64,000 bases of DNA from BJGV01 sp964196335. Its GTDB lineage: Bacteria; Pseudomonadota; Gammaproteobacteria; Burkholderiales; Nitrosomonadaceae. This document shows, piece after piece, positions 1 to 8,945 of this stretch (positions within the stretch are counted from its first letter, which is position 1; the number at the start of each line of letters is the position of its first letter). The DNA lies in assembly GCA_965238155.1 (NCBI GenBank), contig OZ250175.1, positions 1,736,001-1,800,000 of the forward strand, written 5' to 3'. The notes beneath the pieces were generated by a model. It ran no database searches. It worked only from the letters and a program-made list of their open reading frames with translations, and was not told the origin of the DNA. The translations under genes were made by a program, and so were the position numbers.

Positions 1-707
1 TGAAAAAGAAAAGCGGCTCACCATATAGTATGGATGCAAATCTATTACATATATCCTACGAAGGCCGCATACTTGAAGACCCTGCAGTCGAACCAAATGA
101 ATCTATGTGGCGCTGGAGTGTGCCTCCTGAGGAGGCACCTAATGAAGCAGAGTATATCGATATTGAGTTTAATAAAGGTGACATTATTGCATTAAACGGG
201 GGGAAATCTTCTCCTGCAAAAATATTGACAGAACTCAATAGGCTAGGGAATAAACATGGTATAGGACGACTTGATTTAGTTGAAAACCGCTATGTAGGGA
301 TGAAATCCAGGGGCTGCTATGAAACACCTGGTGGCTCTATCATGTTACGCGCGCATCGTGCAATTGAATCTATTACCCTGGACCGGGAAGTTGCACATTT
401 GAAGGATGAATTAATGCCGCGCTACGCTACATTGATTTACAATGGATATTGGTGGAGCCCCGAACGCAAAATGTTGCAAACCATGATTGATGCTTCACAA
501 ACTTATGTGAATGGGTGGGTTAGGGTAAAGCTCTATAAAGGTAATGTGATCGTAGTTGGGCGGGATTCTAAAACAAATTCATTATTTGACTCCAATATTG
601 CAACGTTTGAAGATGACAAAGGTGCGTATAATCAATCAGATGCTGAAGGTTTCATTAAGTTGAATGCCATGCGGATGCGTATAGCTTCAAAGTTGGGAGA
701 GAAATAA
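1..707 (+). CDS. argG: Argininosuccinate synthase, C-terminal part (5' end outside window)
   Basis: This is the C-terminal part of argininosuccinate synthase, which joins citrulline and aspartate with ATP in the cytoplasmic arginine pathway. The reading frame is open to the left edge from base 3, so the gene starts upstream and the first ATG at 30 is internal. The segment around residues SPYSMDANLLHISYEGRILE and the following ED-x-AVEPNE stretch is typical of the family's substrate-binding C-terminal domain. It ends with TAA at 705-707. A 105-bp AT-rich spacer separates it from yajQ on the same strand. The family assignment is firm; only the N-terminal ATP-binding half is unseen. Confidence 0.95.
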   Translation, partial: KKKSGSPYSMDANLLHISYEGRILEDPAVEPNESMWRWSVPPEEAPNEAEYIDIEFNKGDIIALNGGKSSPAKILTELNRLGNKHGIGRLDLVENRYVGMKSRGCYETPGGSIMLRAHRAIESITLDREVAHLKDELMPRYATLIYNGYWWSPERKMLQTMIDASQTYVNGWVRVKLYKGNVIVVGRDSKTNSLFDSNIATFEDDKGAYNQSDAEGFIKLNAMRMRIASKLGEK

Positions 708-812
708 TTAGCTCTAAGATTTACCATTCACTCTAATTGCAGCTAAATTCAATGTAGATAAATAATTCACTACTTATTTATTAATCTATATGAGTTTATA
801 GGGAGTAACTAC

Positions 813-1298
813 ATGCCTTCATTCGATATAGTTTCAGAGGTTGATAAGCAAGAAATCAAAAATGCAACAGACCAGGTAAATAAAGAGGTTAGTACCCGCT
901 TTGATTTCAAGGGGTCTGATGCGCGAGTCGAGCAAGAAGATTACAAACTTACCATTTACGCAGATGACGCGTTTAAAATTAACCAAATATTAGATATCCT
1001 TATGAGCAAGGCTACCAAGCGCGGTGTAGATGTACGTTGTATGGACAAAGGTGAGACAGAAAAAATTACAGGAAATAAAGTTAAGCAGTCAATTACGATA
1101 AAAATTGGGGTAGAAACAGATCTTGCAAAAAAAATCGTCAGAATTATCAAGGATAGTAAACTTAAGGTCCAAGCCAGTATCCAGGGAAATACTGTACGTA
1201 TTTCAGGTGCAAAAAGAGATGTATTGCAGGAAACAATAGCACTAATTAAAAAATCTATTACTGAATTTCCCCTGCAATTTCAGAACTTCAGAGACTGA
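813..1298 (+). CDS. yajQ: YajQ family nucleotide-binding protein
   Basis: A 161-residue protein of the YajQ/UPF0234 family, small cytoplasmic proteins with two ferredoxin-like folds. Some members have been reported to bind nucleotides or cyclic-di-GMP. The N-terminus MPSFDIVSEVDKQEIKNA and the STRFDFKG segment are family hallmarks, and the length is the usual 160-165 residues. ATG at 813 follows the purine-rich AGGGAG. It converges on mltF with 84 bp between the stops. Family membership is secure; the physiological role in this organism is not known. Confidence 0.93.
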   Translation: MPSFDIVSEVDKQEIKNATDQVNKEVSTRFDFKGSDARVEQEDYKLTIYADDAFKINQILDILMSKATKRGVDVRCMDKGETEKITGNKVKQSITIKIGVETDLAKKIVRIIKDSKLKVQASIQGNTVRISGAKRDVLQETIALIKKSITEFPLQFQNFRD

Positions 1299-1382
1299 AA
1301 ATATGTAGTAGTTCCATCCTGGTAAAATCATCTATAAAATTCTATGCCAGTCATTAAAATAAGTTTGCTTCAATATAATACT

Positions 1383-2786
1383 TTATCTATTAATCACCCC
1401 TGGCTCAATACTACCTGAAGCTGAAGTATTCTGTTTGTAGGGAGGCTCGTATTTCATTAAAATATCATAGTAAGCTCGGACAGACTCTGTTAAAAATACA
1501 GCCTCGCCACCTCGGGCATAACCATATTTTAATTTCTCAAAATGCTTGCTGTCACTTAATAGCGGAAGTGATCTTTTAAGATCCACCCATAAGTCCGGAC
1601 TCAATTTCATCCGTTGTGCAAGGATACGCGCGTCTTCTATATGTCCATAACCCTGATTATAAGCAGCTAATGCGATCCAGGTACGATCTGGCTCCACAAT
1701 ACGTGATGGCAAATTATCTTTTAGGATCAATAAATAACGTGCTCCGGCAAGTATACTTTGTCGTGCATCAAGGCGATCGGTAACTTTCATCCGATCAGCA
1801 GTATCTTCTGTCAACATCATGATGCCTCGTACATTAGTAGGTGAAGTTGCCATACGATCCCAATGAGATTCCTGATACGCTAAAGCAGCAATCAACCGCC
1901 AATCTATTTTTGTAATTTCCTCAGCTTGATAAAAATAATTACGCAAATTTGGTAGCAACGTATGTGTTTTTTCTAAGAATTTATTTATATCTTCTTGTCC
2001 CAATCGCTGAATGTGCCCGTAATATCTGTCAATCAAGCGACTCAATGTACCGTCTTCCTCGATGCGCTTAAAGAATTTTTGTACTTTCTTTTGTAATTCT
2101 GGCTCCACATATGATGAAAATGCCCACGCCTTACTATTTTCTTCACCAAGGCTTATTGCTGCTACGTCCAAATTAGTATAGAAATTCCTTGCAACACTTA
2201 TATGGGTTGAATCGGTTACTACATAGTCAATCTTACCCCCTGCCAGCTTTAATAACAGATCTTCTGTTGACATATCCGTTTCAGTCCACCTCAATTCAGG
2301 CGCCTCTAATCTAGCCTCACTTAACCGTTCGCCGTGTACTGTTCCTCTTACGATTTCAATATTTTTTCCAACCATTTCCTGTATATTTTTAGGCATTGTG
2401 TGATTTGTATTGTAAGCCACTTGTGGTTGTGCACGTTGATAGACTGGCCCAAAACGAATTCGTAATTTATTTTTAGTGGTAACACTGATACCTGTAGCTA
2501 AATGGCCTTGATGTTTCTCCAGGGTTAACAACGCATTATCCATGTCTGATACCACAATAAACCTTACTCTTTTACCTAGTTCTTTAACAAACTCTGAAGC
2601 AAGATCAAATTCTAATCCCACATATTTACCGTCATAGTTTTTATAGTATGTATCACGACTATTAACAGTAATAACTACTAATTCATCAGTTTGATCAAGT
2701 AATGGAACGGATTTATCAAAAGAATCGCAGGCAGAGATCAGAAGAATAAAAATAAGAAATGAGGAATATGAGATAAAAATACGCAT
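1383..2786 (-). CDS. mltF: Membrane-bound lytic murein transglycosylase F
   Basis: An outer-membrane-anchored lytic transglycosylase that cleaves peptidoglycan glycan strands. An N-terminal lipoprotein signal ends in the lipobox LISAC (Cys20). It is followed by a periplasmic solute-binding-type domain (about residues 35-260) and a C-terminal SLT goose-lysozyme domain, whose catalytic glutamate is in AYQESHW (about residue 306). The frame can be opened five codons earlier at a TTG (2801), but the ATG at 2786 gives the better lipoprotein signal (467 residues). This is slightly shorter than E. coli MltF. It is convergent with yajQ and divergent from the tRNA-Ser gene. Confidence 0.93.
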   Translation of the reverse strand: MRIFISYSSFLIFILLISACDSFDKSVPLLDQTDELVVITVNSRDTYYKNYDGKYVGLEFDLASEFVKELGKRVRFIVVSDMDNALLTLEKHQGHLATGISVTTKNKLRIRFGPVYQRAQPQVAYNTNHTMPKNIQEMVGKNIEIVRGTVHGERLSEARLEAPELRWTETDMSTEDLLLKLAGGKIDYVVTDSTHISVARNFYTNLDVAAISLGEENSKAWAFSSYVEPELQKKVQKFFKRIEEDGTLSRLIDRYYGHIQRLGQEDINKFLEKTHTLLPNLRNYFYQAEEITKIDWRLIAALAYQESHWDRMATSPTNVRGIMMLTEDTADRMKVTDRLDARQSILAGARYLLILKDNLPSRIVEPDRTWIALAAYNQGYGHIEDARILAQRMKLSPDLWVDLKRSLPLLSDSKHFEKLKYGYARGGEAVFLTESVRAYYDILMKYEPPYKQNTSASGSIEPGVINR

Positions 2787-2880
2787 TGATGAAATATGCA
2801 AAATATTAAGTTAATCTGTTACGTTTCATTGTGAACAAAGCTAGAATTAGCTTGTAAAATATTTTCTTTAGTAAACATAT

Positions 2881-2973
2881 GGAGGGGTACCGAAGTGGTC
2901 ATAACGGCGCTGACTCGAAATCAGATGGTCAGGGCAACCTGACACGTGGGTTCGAATCCCACCCTCTCCGCCA
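2881..2973 (+). tRNA. tRNA-Ser(CGA), CCA encoded
   Basis: A class II tRNA with a 7-bp acceptor stem (GGAGGGG at 2881 paired with CCTCTCC ending at 2969). The anticodon loop is CTCGAAA with CGA at 2916-2918, and there is a long variable arm typical of tRNA-Ser and a T-arm containing GGTTCGAATCC. The discriminator base is G and the terminal CCA is genomically encoded at 2971-2973. It reads UCG codons. It stands alone in the mltF to 3100 interval. Confidence 0.97.
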
Positions 2974-3099
2974 AAAATGTAGCATTACTCAATGGAAATC
3001 ACTTTTCGCTTGATATGCGCAAATTTACATGGTGACATATAATACTGTTTCTATTTCTTTCCACAAGTTTGAACAAAGAGAATTTACCTAGAGTCAACT

Positions 3100-3516
3100 A
3101 TGCTTAATAAAATTATATTAGTTACATTTCTCTTACTTATTTCATTCAAGGCAGTTTCTGGCCCAGCAACACAACCGTCACCAAAACCGTATAGTGGTGA
3201 TGGCTGGCGCGTCGTCCGGTCTGTTGAACTTGGAAAAACCGGGCAATATATTCATATGGTATTAGTAGATTTGAATCGGGATACTGACATAGCTGTTTAT
3301 GGAGCTGCACGTATAAAGATTTGCAGATCTGAGCCTGATTTCTGCAGAGTAAGATTCTGGAATGAAGAACGCTATATTCCCAAGTCAGTATCTTTCACTA
3401 AAAACCAGTATAAGACACTAAGAGCAGAATATACATTTAACCGAGAAGGTGGTATTCAACAAATGCGGTATGCCTGTACTGTTTTACCCAATAAGAGTCT
3501 ATGTTTCATAAACTAA
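3100..3516 (+). CDS. Small secreted protein of unknown function
   Basis: A 138-residue protein that I do not recognise. It has a clear Sec signal peptide: positively charged start, hydrophobic stretch LVTFLLLISF, and a likely cut near residue 20-21 before GPATQPSP. The mature part has four cysteines, one pair in CRSEPDFC and one in the last 20 residues, which could form two disulfides in the periplasm. No catalytic or haem motif is visible. It lies just downstream of the tRNA gene and converges on the hydroxylamine-oxidation cluster, with 83 bp between stop codons. No function is proposed. Confidence 0.7.
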   Translation: MLNKIILVTFLLLISFKAVSGPATQPSPKPYSGDGWRVVRSVELGKTGQYIHMVLVDLNRDTDIAVYGAARIKICRSEPDFCRVRFWNEERYIPKSVSFTKNQYKTLRAEYTFNREGGIQQMRYACTVLPNKSLCFIN

Positions 3517-3599
3517 AATATATTATAAATTCTTCAGTTATGAATTAAACAACTACGATAATGCAATAAATATTTCTTTATGACCCTAAATAATTTAGA

Positions 3600-4247
3600 T
3601 TAACTCTCTTCCTCTTCCTCTTCCTCTTCCTCTTCCTCTTCTTCTTCCTCTTCTTCTTCCTCTTCCTCTTCTTCTTCCACTTTCACAACCATTTTACCTT
3701 GTAACTTGCTGGCATTGAGATCGGTCTCGTCAACTTCCTTATGTACAAGGTTTTGGTGACAGTCGATACAGGTTGCACCTTCTGTTTCCATCTTTTTGTG
3801 CGCAGCTTTAGCATCATCTCCCGGTGGCTGCGGATTACTATGGCACTCCCGGCAAGTAATACTGTCCCATTTCTTCAGATTCATGCGCGCATCATGTGCC
3901 ATTATCAGCCGGCGCTCATTGAACTTCTCCAGAGTAGAGTAATCATTAGTAAACTCCAGATACAGCTCCCTTGCACCATCCACGGCATGTGTTGCTATTG
4001 CTAGATGAAGGTTTTCAAGGCCTTGTGGAATGTGACAGTCTTTGCATCCCGGATTAGCGCCCAATGCACCATAATGGGAAGAATCTTTTAATTCTTTTTC
4101 CGGGTATGTCATGGAATGACAACTGGTACAAAACTCATTGGTAGAAAGAGCAGCCTCACCGGCTAATACCACGGCAGTCATGATGATACCAAGCACCGCA
4201 CCAATAAGCAGACTACTCCCGAATATACCTGTTCTTCGTCCCATCAT
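3600..4247 (-). CDS. cycB: Cytochrome cM552, tetrahaem quinone-linked c-type cytochrome (NapC/NrfH family) with polyglutamate tail
   Basis: Membrane-anchored tetrahaem cytochrome that passes electrons from c554 to the ubiquinone pool in ammonia oxidisers. One N-terminal membrane helix (about residues 9-30) precedes four CxxCH motifs at C40, C68, C132 and C160, as expected for NapC/NrfH proteins. The gene overlaps cycA by four bases (ATGA, 4244-4247), so the two are translationally coupled. The oddity is the C-terminus: 24 consecutive glutamates (residues 191-214) before the final serine, encoded by a GAG/GAA repeat at 3606-3677. In this family's topology the tail should lie in the periplasm. 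Confidence 0.95.
   Translation of the reverse strand: MMGRRTGIFGSSLLIGAVLGIIMTAVVLAGEAALSTNEFCTSCHSMTYPEKELKDSSHYGALGANPGCKDCHIPQGLENLHLAIATHAVDGARELYLEFTNDYSTLEKFNERRLIMAHDARMNLKKWDSITCRECHSNPQPPGDDAKAAHKKMETEGATCIDCHQNLVHKEVDETDLNASKLQGKMVVKVEEEEEEEEEEEEEEEEEEEEEEEES
3606..3677 (-). repeat. GAG/GAA microsatellite encoding Glu24 at the 3' end of cycB
   Basis: On the plus strand this is 72 bases made only of CTC and TTC triplets, mostly in the hexamer order TCTTCC, directly before the stop codon of cycB. All units are in frame and all encode glutamate. Because the unit is a multiple of three, slippage would change tail length without breaking the gene. Confidence 0.95.
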
Positions 4248-4954
4248 TTTGCCTTACTTTTTTTGTCTTTTTTGGCTTTGGACTGGAATTCGTCATGCAT
4301 CTTGAATATGGGGTCTCCCGTAAATGTGCCGTCAAGCTTGTAGTGCTCATGCATAGCTTTGGCATCTGCTACGTATTTATCAAATTTGAATGTGTATTTC
4401 TTGTCTACTTCGGGAGTAAAAGGAGTGTACGGTTTTTTCGTGCCCTTCCACCCTGATCCTTCATAGTTCAGGTGGCAAGCACTGCAACGCTCAACAAAGT
4501 CAAAGTCTTCTCCGGCATCCGCAAGAACCTTGCGTGGCGTGGTCTTTTGCTTTTTCTCAAATTTCGCACCTGCCTTGCGATGAATCCCACGATATTTAGA
4601 GCCTGGTCCATGACAAGATTCGCAACCTACGCCTTTGGTCCATTTGCTCGGATCTTCAACGGTGTAACCGCCTTTTTCACCAAACCCGTCTACATGGCAG
4701 CCGACACAATCTTTGTCCTTGGTGTAATCCTTGGTAGGATCAAGATCAGCTTTCTTTTTAGCCTTGGCTTTCTTATTCGGCTTGAGCGAATTCATTGCTT
4801 TAGCGTGAGCGGTTTTTTTCCATGACTTAGCCTGACTTTTGTGGCACGAACTACATTTCTTCCGACCTTCAAACTTTGGATCAGCAACAGCGTTTCCGGC
4901 AAGAAATGTAAATAGTGCAGCAACAGCAATTGCGTATGTCACAGGATGTCTCAT
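4244..4954 (-). CDS. cycA: Cytochrome c554, tetrahaem electron acceptor of hydroxylamine oxidoreductase
   Basis: Periplasmic tetrahaem cytochrome that accepts electrons from HAO and passes them on to cM552. A signal peptide ends at about NAVA (residue 24). Four CxxCH motifs follow at C34, C83, C111 and C157. The 236-residue precursor length fits known c554. The protein is very lysine-rich (for example residues 60-68, and the last 11 residues, where most are Lys), giving a basic partner for the acidic tail of cM552. ATG at 4954 has the ribosome site AAGGAAG. It follows haoB after a 171-bp gap, so a separate promoter or processing site is possible. Confidence 0.96.
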   Translation of the reverse strand: MRHPVTYAIAVAALFTFLAGNAVADPKFEGRKKCSSCHKSQAKSWKKTAHAKAMNSLKPNKKAKAKKKADLDPTKDYTKDKDCVGCHVDGFGEKGGYTVEDPSKWTKGVGCESCHGPGSKYRGIHRKAGAKFEKKQKTTPRKVLADAGEDFDFVERCSACHLNYEGSGWKGTKKPYTPFTPEVDKKYTFKFDKYVADAKAMHEHYKLDGTFTGDPIFKMHDEFQSKAKKDKKSKAK

Positions 4955-5125
4955 AGTTCTTCCTTCAAAAGAAAATATTCGTAATAATTAAGTTAAGAAT
5001 TAAGACTAAAACTGGTAGCTATGTTCATTTAACGCTTTAACTCTGTCTCCAGTTTACATAAACTTACCAAACCAGTTATACCGCCATTTCCAGTACCGCG
5101 AGTATCGCCTGAATTGCCAAATAAA

Positions 5126-6163
5126 TCAACCGGCAGGCGGCTCTGTGGCTGGAATTTTATATACCCAATACCCCCCATGCTGGTAAATCAGCTGTACCGC
5201 TTTCAGATCAATAGGCCTGGTCTCGGTAAAGGGTAACATCTGTGCAAGTAAGGTATCCTGGCCATCACGTAAAAAATAAGCGCGTACCGCTTGGTCAGAA
5301 AGCGACTGTAGCGTATAAGTCTTATAGTTATTCTCTGCCTTCCATCTCTTCACAGTATTAACCAGACCATGCATGTTAGCAATATTCATAGGGAAATCTT
5401 TATAGGCCAGATCAAGTGAATCAGGACGCATCAGCCCCAGCTTGTAGAGGTCCGTAATATGAACTACCACATAAGCTTCCCGCGAACCGGCCAGCTCACG
5501 TAATATTCCGGCACCCTTATCCACATCTGCTACCAATGCATCAGCAAAACGCTGAAGCTTCCGGCGCTCTTCGGCCGGGGCCGGAGCGCCCCAGAATTCC
5601 TGCTCATAATTTTTGATGGCGTCACTACGCTCACGCCAGTGTGAAGGAATAATTACCGGCTCACCATGATGAGAGGGAAACAACGTATCCCGTCCGGTAA
5701 GTAATTGTATTTGACGCGAAGTATCCCACCAGGAAAGTATGACTGCATCTTCCGGCGCATGCTTAGTAATCGCTGTCACCAGCGTGACTAACTCAGATGA
5801 TTTGCTGTCGACAGAAGTAAGTAACTCACTGGTACGGCTTTCCCAATCGAGCAATACAGGTGCTTCCTCACCACGCTTTACAAGATGTGCCACGGCAACG
5901 GGTTTGTCTACTTCCTGCACATATACTTCATACTTACTTACGGCAAGGTCCGGCCAGGCTTCCAGTCCAAGTTTATCAAACTTATCGACCCCGCCCTCTT
6001 CAATCAACTTATAGTGATAAGGTGCCGACCCCGGACTCAGTGACACATAAGCAAGCCAACCGAGTAAAAGTAAACCTCCCGTTACCAGGAAGATACCCAG
6101 TAACGGGAGGAATTTAGCTCCTGGCCGCGCCGGTGTGGCGCTCCGGGATGAAGTAGAAATCAA
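5126..6163 (-). CDS. haoB: HaoB, membrane protein of the hydroxylamine oxidoreductase operon
   Basis: A 345-residue protein in the position always taken by haoB (orf2) between haoA and cycA in ammonia oxidisers. One N-terminal membrane helix (about residues 17-40, rich in Leu and Gly) anchors a large periplasmic domain without cysteine-haem motifs. Its biochemical role is not established. The start is unusual: no ATG or GTG is available near the N-terminus, and the TTG at 6163 overlaps the TGA of haoA as TTGA, indicating translational coupling. Identification rests mainly on operon position, length and topology. Confidence 0.87.
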   Translation of the reverse strand: MISTSSRSATPARPGAKFLPLLGIFLVTGGLLLLGWLAYVSLSPGSAPYHYKLIEEGGVDKFDKLGLEAWPDLAVSKYEVYVQEVDKPVAVAHLVKRGEEAPVLLDWESRTSELLTSVDSKSSELVTLVTAITKHAPEDAVILSWWDTSRQIQLLTGRDTLFPSHHGEPVIIPSHWRERSDAIKNYEQEFWGAPAPAEERRKLQRFADALVADVDKGAGILRELAGSREAYVVVHITDLYKLGLMRPDSLDLAYKDFPMNIANMHGLVNTVKRWKAENNYKTYTLQSLSDQAVRAYFLRDGQDTLLAQMLPFTETRPIDLKAVQLIYQHGGYWVYKIPATEPPAG

Positions 6164-7884
6164 CTTTCTCTTTTTTCGCGTCTACGCCAACCAGCAAGTG
6201 CAATGGTGCCAGCTAACAACATACCGCCGCCTAAGCCACCCAGCGAGATCTTTTCTTCCGTACTATCCGCGTCTAACAGACCGCCAAATAAACCGGAACG
6301 TTTTTTCTCAAGCTTGGCTATTCGATTCTGCAAATCCATTTCATGGCGCAACTTCGAATTTTCATCCATAATTTCGACATATGCCCGGTTCAACGGCCCC
6401 CAACCTTCCGTGTAAGTCCATCCACCCGGGTTTACGTGAGCTAATCCCTTGTGTCCCTTCGGCAAGTCGTTTTCGCCCATTTCCAGAACCTTAAGTTCAA
6501 GCGATGACGGATTATTATTCTTCGACCAATACAACTGGAAGAACTGAGAATATCCTGCCTTCATCGGTGGTGGCGGATCCGGACGATTGGTTGTCTGTCC
6601 GGTGAGCAATTTATCATCGTAAAGTCCCTTAACTATACGGTTCACTTCCTGATATTTGGCAAGTAAGTGAAGCGTACCTTTATCCATAAACTCCAGATAA
6701 GAACGGGCAAAACGCTCACTATGACAGCTGGTACAGGTCGTCACCCATGAGTCCTTACGACCTTCGGCCCAATCACTGGTGATATTTGCTGCAATACCAG
6801 GAACCACCGGATAATTCGCCCAACGTACTTTACGTACTACGTTGTGAGTAAATTTACCGTCATATTCAAAGTGGCAACCTGCACAGGTAGGCGCAGTCTG
6901 TCCGCCTTTACTGTATGCATCTTTAAGTTGTACATCCCAATTCCATTTGTCGCCCATCATCGAAACTATCTTGCCATGCTTGGACATGGAATAGGCTTCC
7001 CAATCGTTGTGGTCGATACCACTATGACAGGTAGCGCAGGCTTCAGGCTTGCGGGATTCGGCTGCCGAGAATTCATGTCGGGTATGACAATGGTCACAAG
7101 TGTTCTGGTTGACATGACACATGGTACAACCTTCAGCAATCTCACGCTGCGGCATCCCGGCATAAACTGATACCTCAACGTTGGCCTTGTAGTCCAGCGC
7201 ATGTGAAGGACGTCCTTTAGGCCATCCGATTCCTTCCGGCCAGTTAAGAGTGTCCCGCTCGGATTCCCGTTCGGCAAATTCCTGCAGATGACAGGTACCA
7301 CATACTTCGGCAGTAGGCATCCGCATATCAGCTTTATGGTCAGCTTTCTTCTTGGTGTTGATATCAACGTGACAGTCGATACAACCAACTTCTTTCAGTT
7401 TCTCATTTGCACCAAGCCTGCCCATCGAACGCAGGTTCTTCTCTACAGCTTCAAGCTTCGCTTTTTTGTAGAATTTCGGATCTTTAGGTGAGAGCTTACG
7501 AATCTTGCTCAGATTAGCATGGGTACTCTTCTTCCAGGCATTAACCCAGACAGGTGATTCATCCGTATGGCACTCGACGCAATCATTACGTCCTGCAATT
7601 TCGTCTGGTGAAGTCGGTGACTGGTAGAAAGTGGTGGGATCAAAGTACATGCTCATCGGGATCGGCTCCCAATACTGAGCATGAGATCCTTTCCCGGCAC
7701 CTTGCGCAGGATCAAGATAGCGCTTTGTCAATGCCTCATGCAATTCCTTAGGTGAGGCTGATTTGTCAATATTAAGCGCTTTGTAAGTTTCACTAGGAAC
7801 ACTTGGAAAAGTTGCGTGTGCCATTGCTACAAATAATGCACCGCAAGCAAACAAAATCATTCTCAACCAAAGCTTTACAACCAT
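6160..7884 (-). CDS. haoA: Hydroxylamine oxidoreductase, octahaem subunit
   Basis: Periplasmic enzyme that oxidises hydroxylamine in ammonia oxidation. A signal peptide cleaves after MAHA (residue 24). There are eight CxxCH motifs at C102, C168, C195, C253, C263, C283, C334 and C384. Subtracting 24, C253 becomes 229 and Tyr491 (in GGWTY) becomes 467, the haem-P460 cysteine and cross-linking tyrosine numbers known for N. europaea HAO. This shows an oxidative HAO rather than a reductive octahaem relative. The C-terminus adds a Gly-rich hydrophobic helix (about 548-565) ending in RRREKRES. ATG at 7884 has a strong ribosome site, AGGGGAGG. First gene of the cluster. Confidence 0.98.
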   Translation of the reverse strand: MVVKLWLRMILFACGALFVAMAHATFPSVPSETYKALNIDKSASPKELHEALTKRYLDPAQGAGKGSHAQYWEPIPMSMYFDPTTFYQSPTSPDEIAGRNDCVECHTDESPVWVNAWKKSTHANLSKIRKLSPKDPKFYKKAKLEAVEKNLRSMGRLGANEKLKEVGCIDCHVDINTKKKADHKADMRMPTAEVCGTCHLQEFAERESERDTLNWPEGIGWPKGRPSHALDYKANVEVSVYAGMPQREIAEGCTMCHVNQNTCDHCHTRHEFSAAESRKPEACATCHSGIDHNDWEAYSMSKHGKIVSMMGDKWNWDVQLKDAYSKGGQTAPTCAGCHFEYDGKFTHNVVRKVRWANYPVVPGIAANITSDWAEGRKDSWVTTCTSCHSERFARSYLEFMDKGTLHLLAKYQEVNRIVKGLYDDKLLTGQTTNRPDPPPPMKAGYSQFFQLYWSKNNNPSSLELKVLEMGENDLPKGHKGLAHVNPGGWTYTEGWGPLNRAYVEIMDENSKLRHEMDLQNRIAKLEKKRSGLFGGLLDADSTEEKISLGGLGGGMLLAGTIALAGWRRREKRES

Positions 7885-7980
7885 TTGATACCTCCCCTGT
7901 TGTTCCGTAGTTGTTGTTTTTTTATTTCGTAGTTAACAGACGCTCCAAGCGACCCTGATCATCTGCTTTCACAGTCTCGT

Positions 7981-8009
7981 AGACTACCTCGGCACGCACT
8001 ACCTGTCAA
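7981..8009 (-). promoter_or_regulatory. Putative sigma70-type promoter of haoA
   Basis: Reading the minus strand, a perfect -35 hexamer TTGACA (8004-8009) is followed after 17 bases by TAGTCT (7981-7986), a partial -10 match. It lies about 100 bp upstream of the haoA start, in the only sizeable non-coding stretch ahead of the cluster. Spacing and the -35 are convincing; the -10 matches only three positions, so the call is tentative. Confidence 0.45.
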
Positions 8010-8131
8010 GAAAATTGCAGTGCGGGATAGCTCTGTTTCTCAGTATAACGGAATAATATTGATGCAGCTTTAATGCCACTAATCTAATTATGGTGAATTG
8101 AAAAATTGCAGGTCAGTTAGTATCTCTATTA

Positions 8132-8878
8132 TTAAACCGGATTATCAATATCAATAAACTGGTGCTCAATACCAAATTTCTTTGCAACATTCTCACCCAG
8201 TTCCTGTACACCGTAACGCTCTGTAGCATGGTGCCCTGCCGAGATGAAGGCCACGCCAGACTCGCGTGCAGCATGCACGATTCTTTCCGATATCTCCCCG
8301 GTAATAAAAACATCTACTCCCAAACGGATAGCCTCATCAAAGTAGTCCTGAGCCGCTCCGGTACACCAGGCGATACGCCTTATAAGTTTAGCTTCATTAC
8401 CAATTATTAATGGCCTACGTGACAAAACTCTCTCAAGATTTACTCCTAACTCTCTAAGTGTTATTTCTTGTGATGAATTGCCATACACCGCAATGTTTTG
8501 TTCGCCAAAACGACCGTTTTCAATAAAACCAAGTCTATTTCCTAGCTGGATATTATTTCCTATTTCAGGATGTGCATCCAGAGGCAGATGATAAGCAAAC
8601 AAACTTACATCATTTGCCAATAAAAATGCAATACGACGACGTTTCATGCCGATTAAACATTCATTCTCACCACGCCAAAAGTACCCATGGTGAACCAGTA
8701 TTGCATCTGCTTTCTCATCAATAGCTGCTTGTAAGAATTCAAAAGAAGCAGTTACGCCACTAACTAATCTCTTAATCTCGCTACGACCTTCTACTTGAAG
8801 CCCATTTGGACAATAGTCACTAAAATGTGAGATATTTAGCAGCAAATCCAAGTATGATTCAAGTTGTTTTAATAGCAT
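8132..8878 (-). CDS. Nif3-like dinuclear metal centre protein (YbgI family)
   Basis: A 248-residue protein of the Nif3/YbgI family, cytoplasmic proteins with a two-metal site and toroidal assembly. The N-terminal motif DYCPNGLQVEG, the HHGYFW segment and the C-terminal ISAGHHATER motif supply the conserved histidines and acidic residues of the metal centre. The length is standard. The biochemical role is uncertain; some relatives have been described as GTP cyclohydrolase-like. It is divergent from the DegS-like protease gene, with 67 bp between starts. No promoter was resolved. Confidence 0.92.
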   Translation of the reverse strand: MLLKQLESYLDLLLNISHFSDYCPNGLQVEGRSEIKRLVSGVTASFEFLQAAIDEKADAILVHHGYFWRGENECLIGMKRRRIAFLLANDVSLFAYHLPLDAHPEIGNNIQLGNRLGFIENGRFGEQNIAVYGNSSQEITLRELGVNLERVLSRRPLIIGNEAKLIRRIAWCTGAAQDYFDEAIRLGVDVFITGEISERIVHAARESGVAFISAGHHATERYGVQELGENVAKKFGIEHQFIDIDNPV

Positions 8879-8945
8879 CGCTGTTTTCCTTCTGGTAAAA
8901 CTTTAATGATTAACATTTTATATTTTAATATTTCTATACTCTGAC

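Noticed and set aside
3741..7751. Several plus-strand open frames of 60-117 codons antisense to the hao/cyc genes
   Set aside because: They lie opposite genes with full sets of haem motifs, show no domain or ribosome site, and arise from the codon bias of the true genes.
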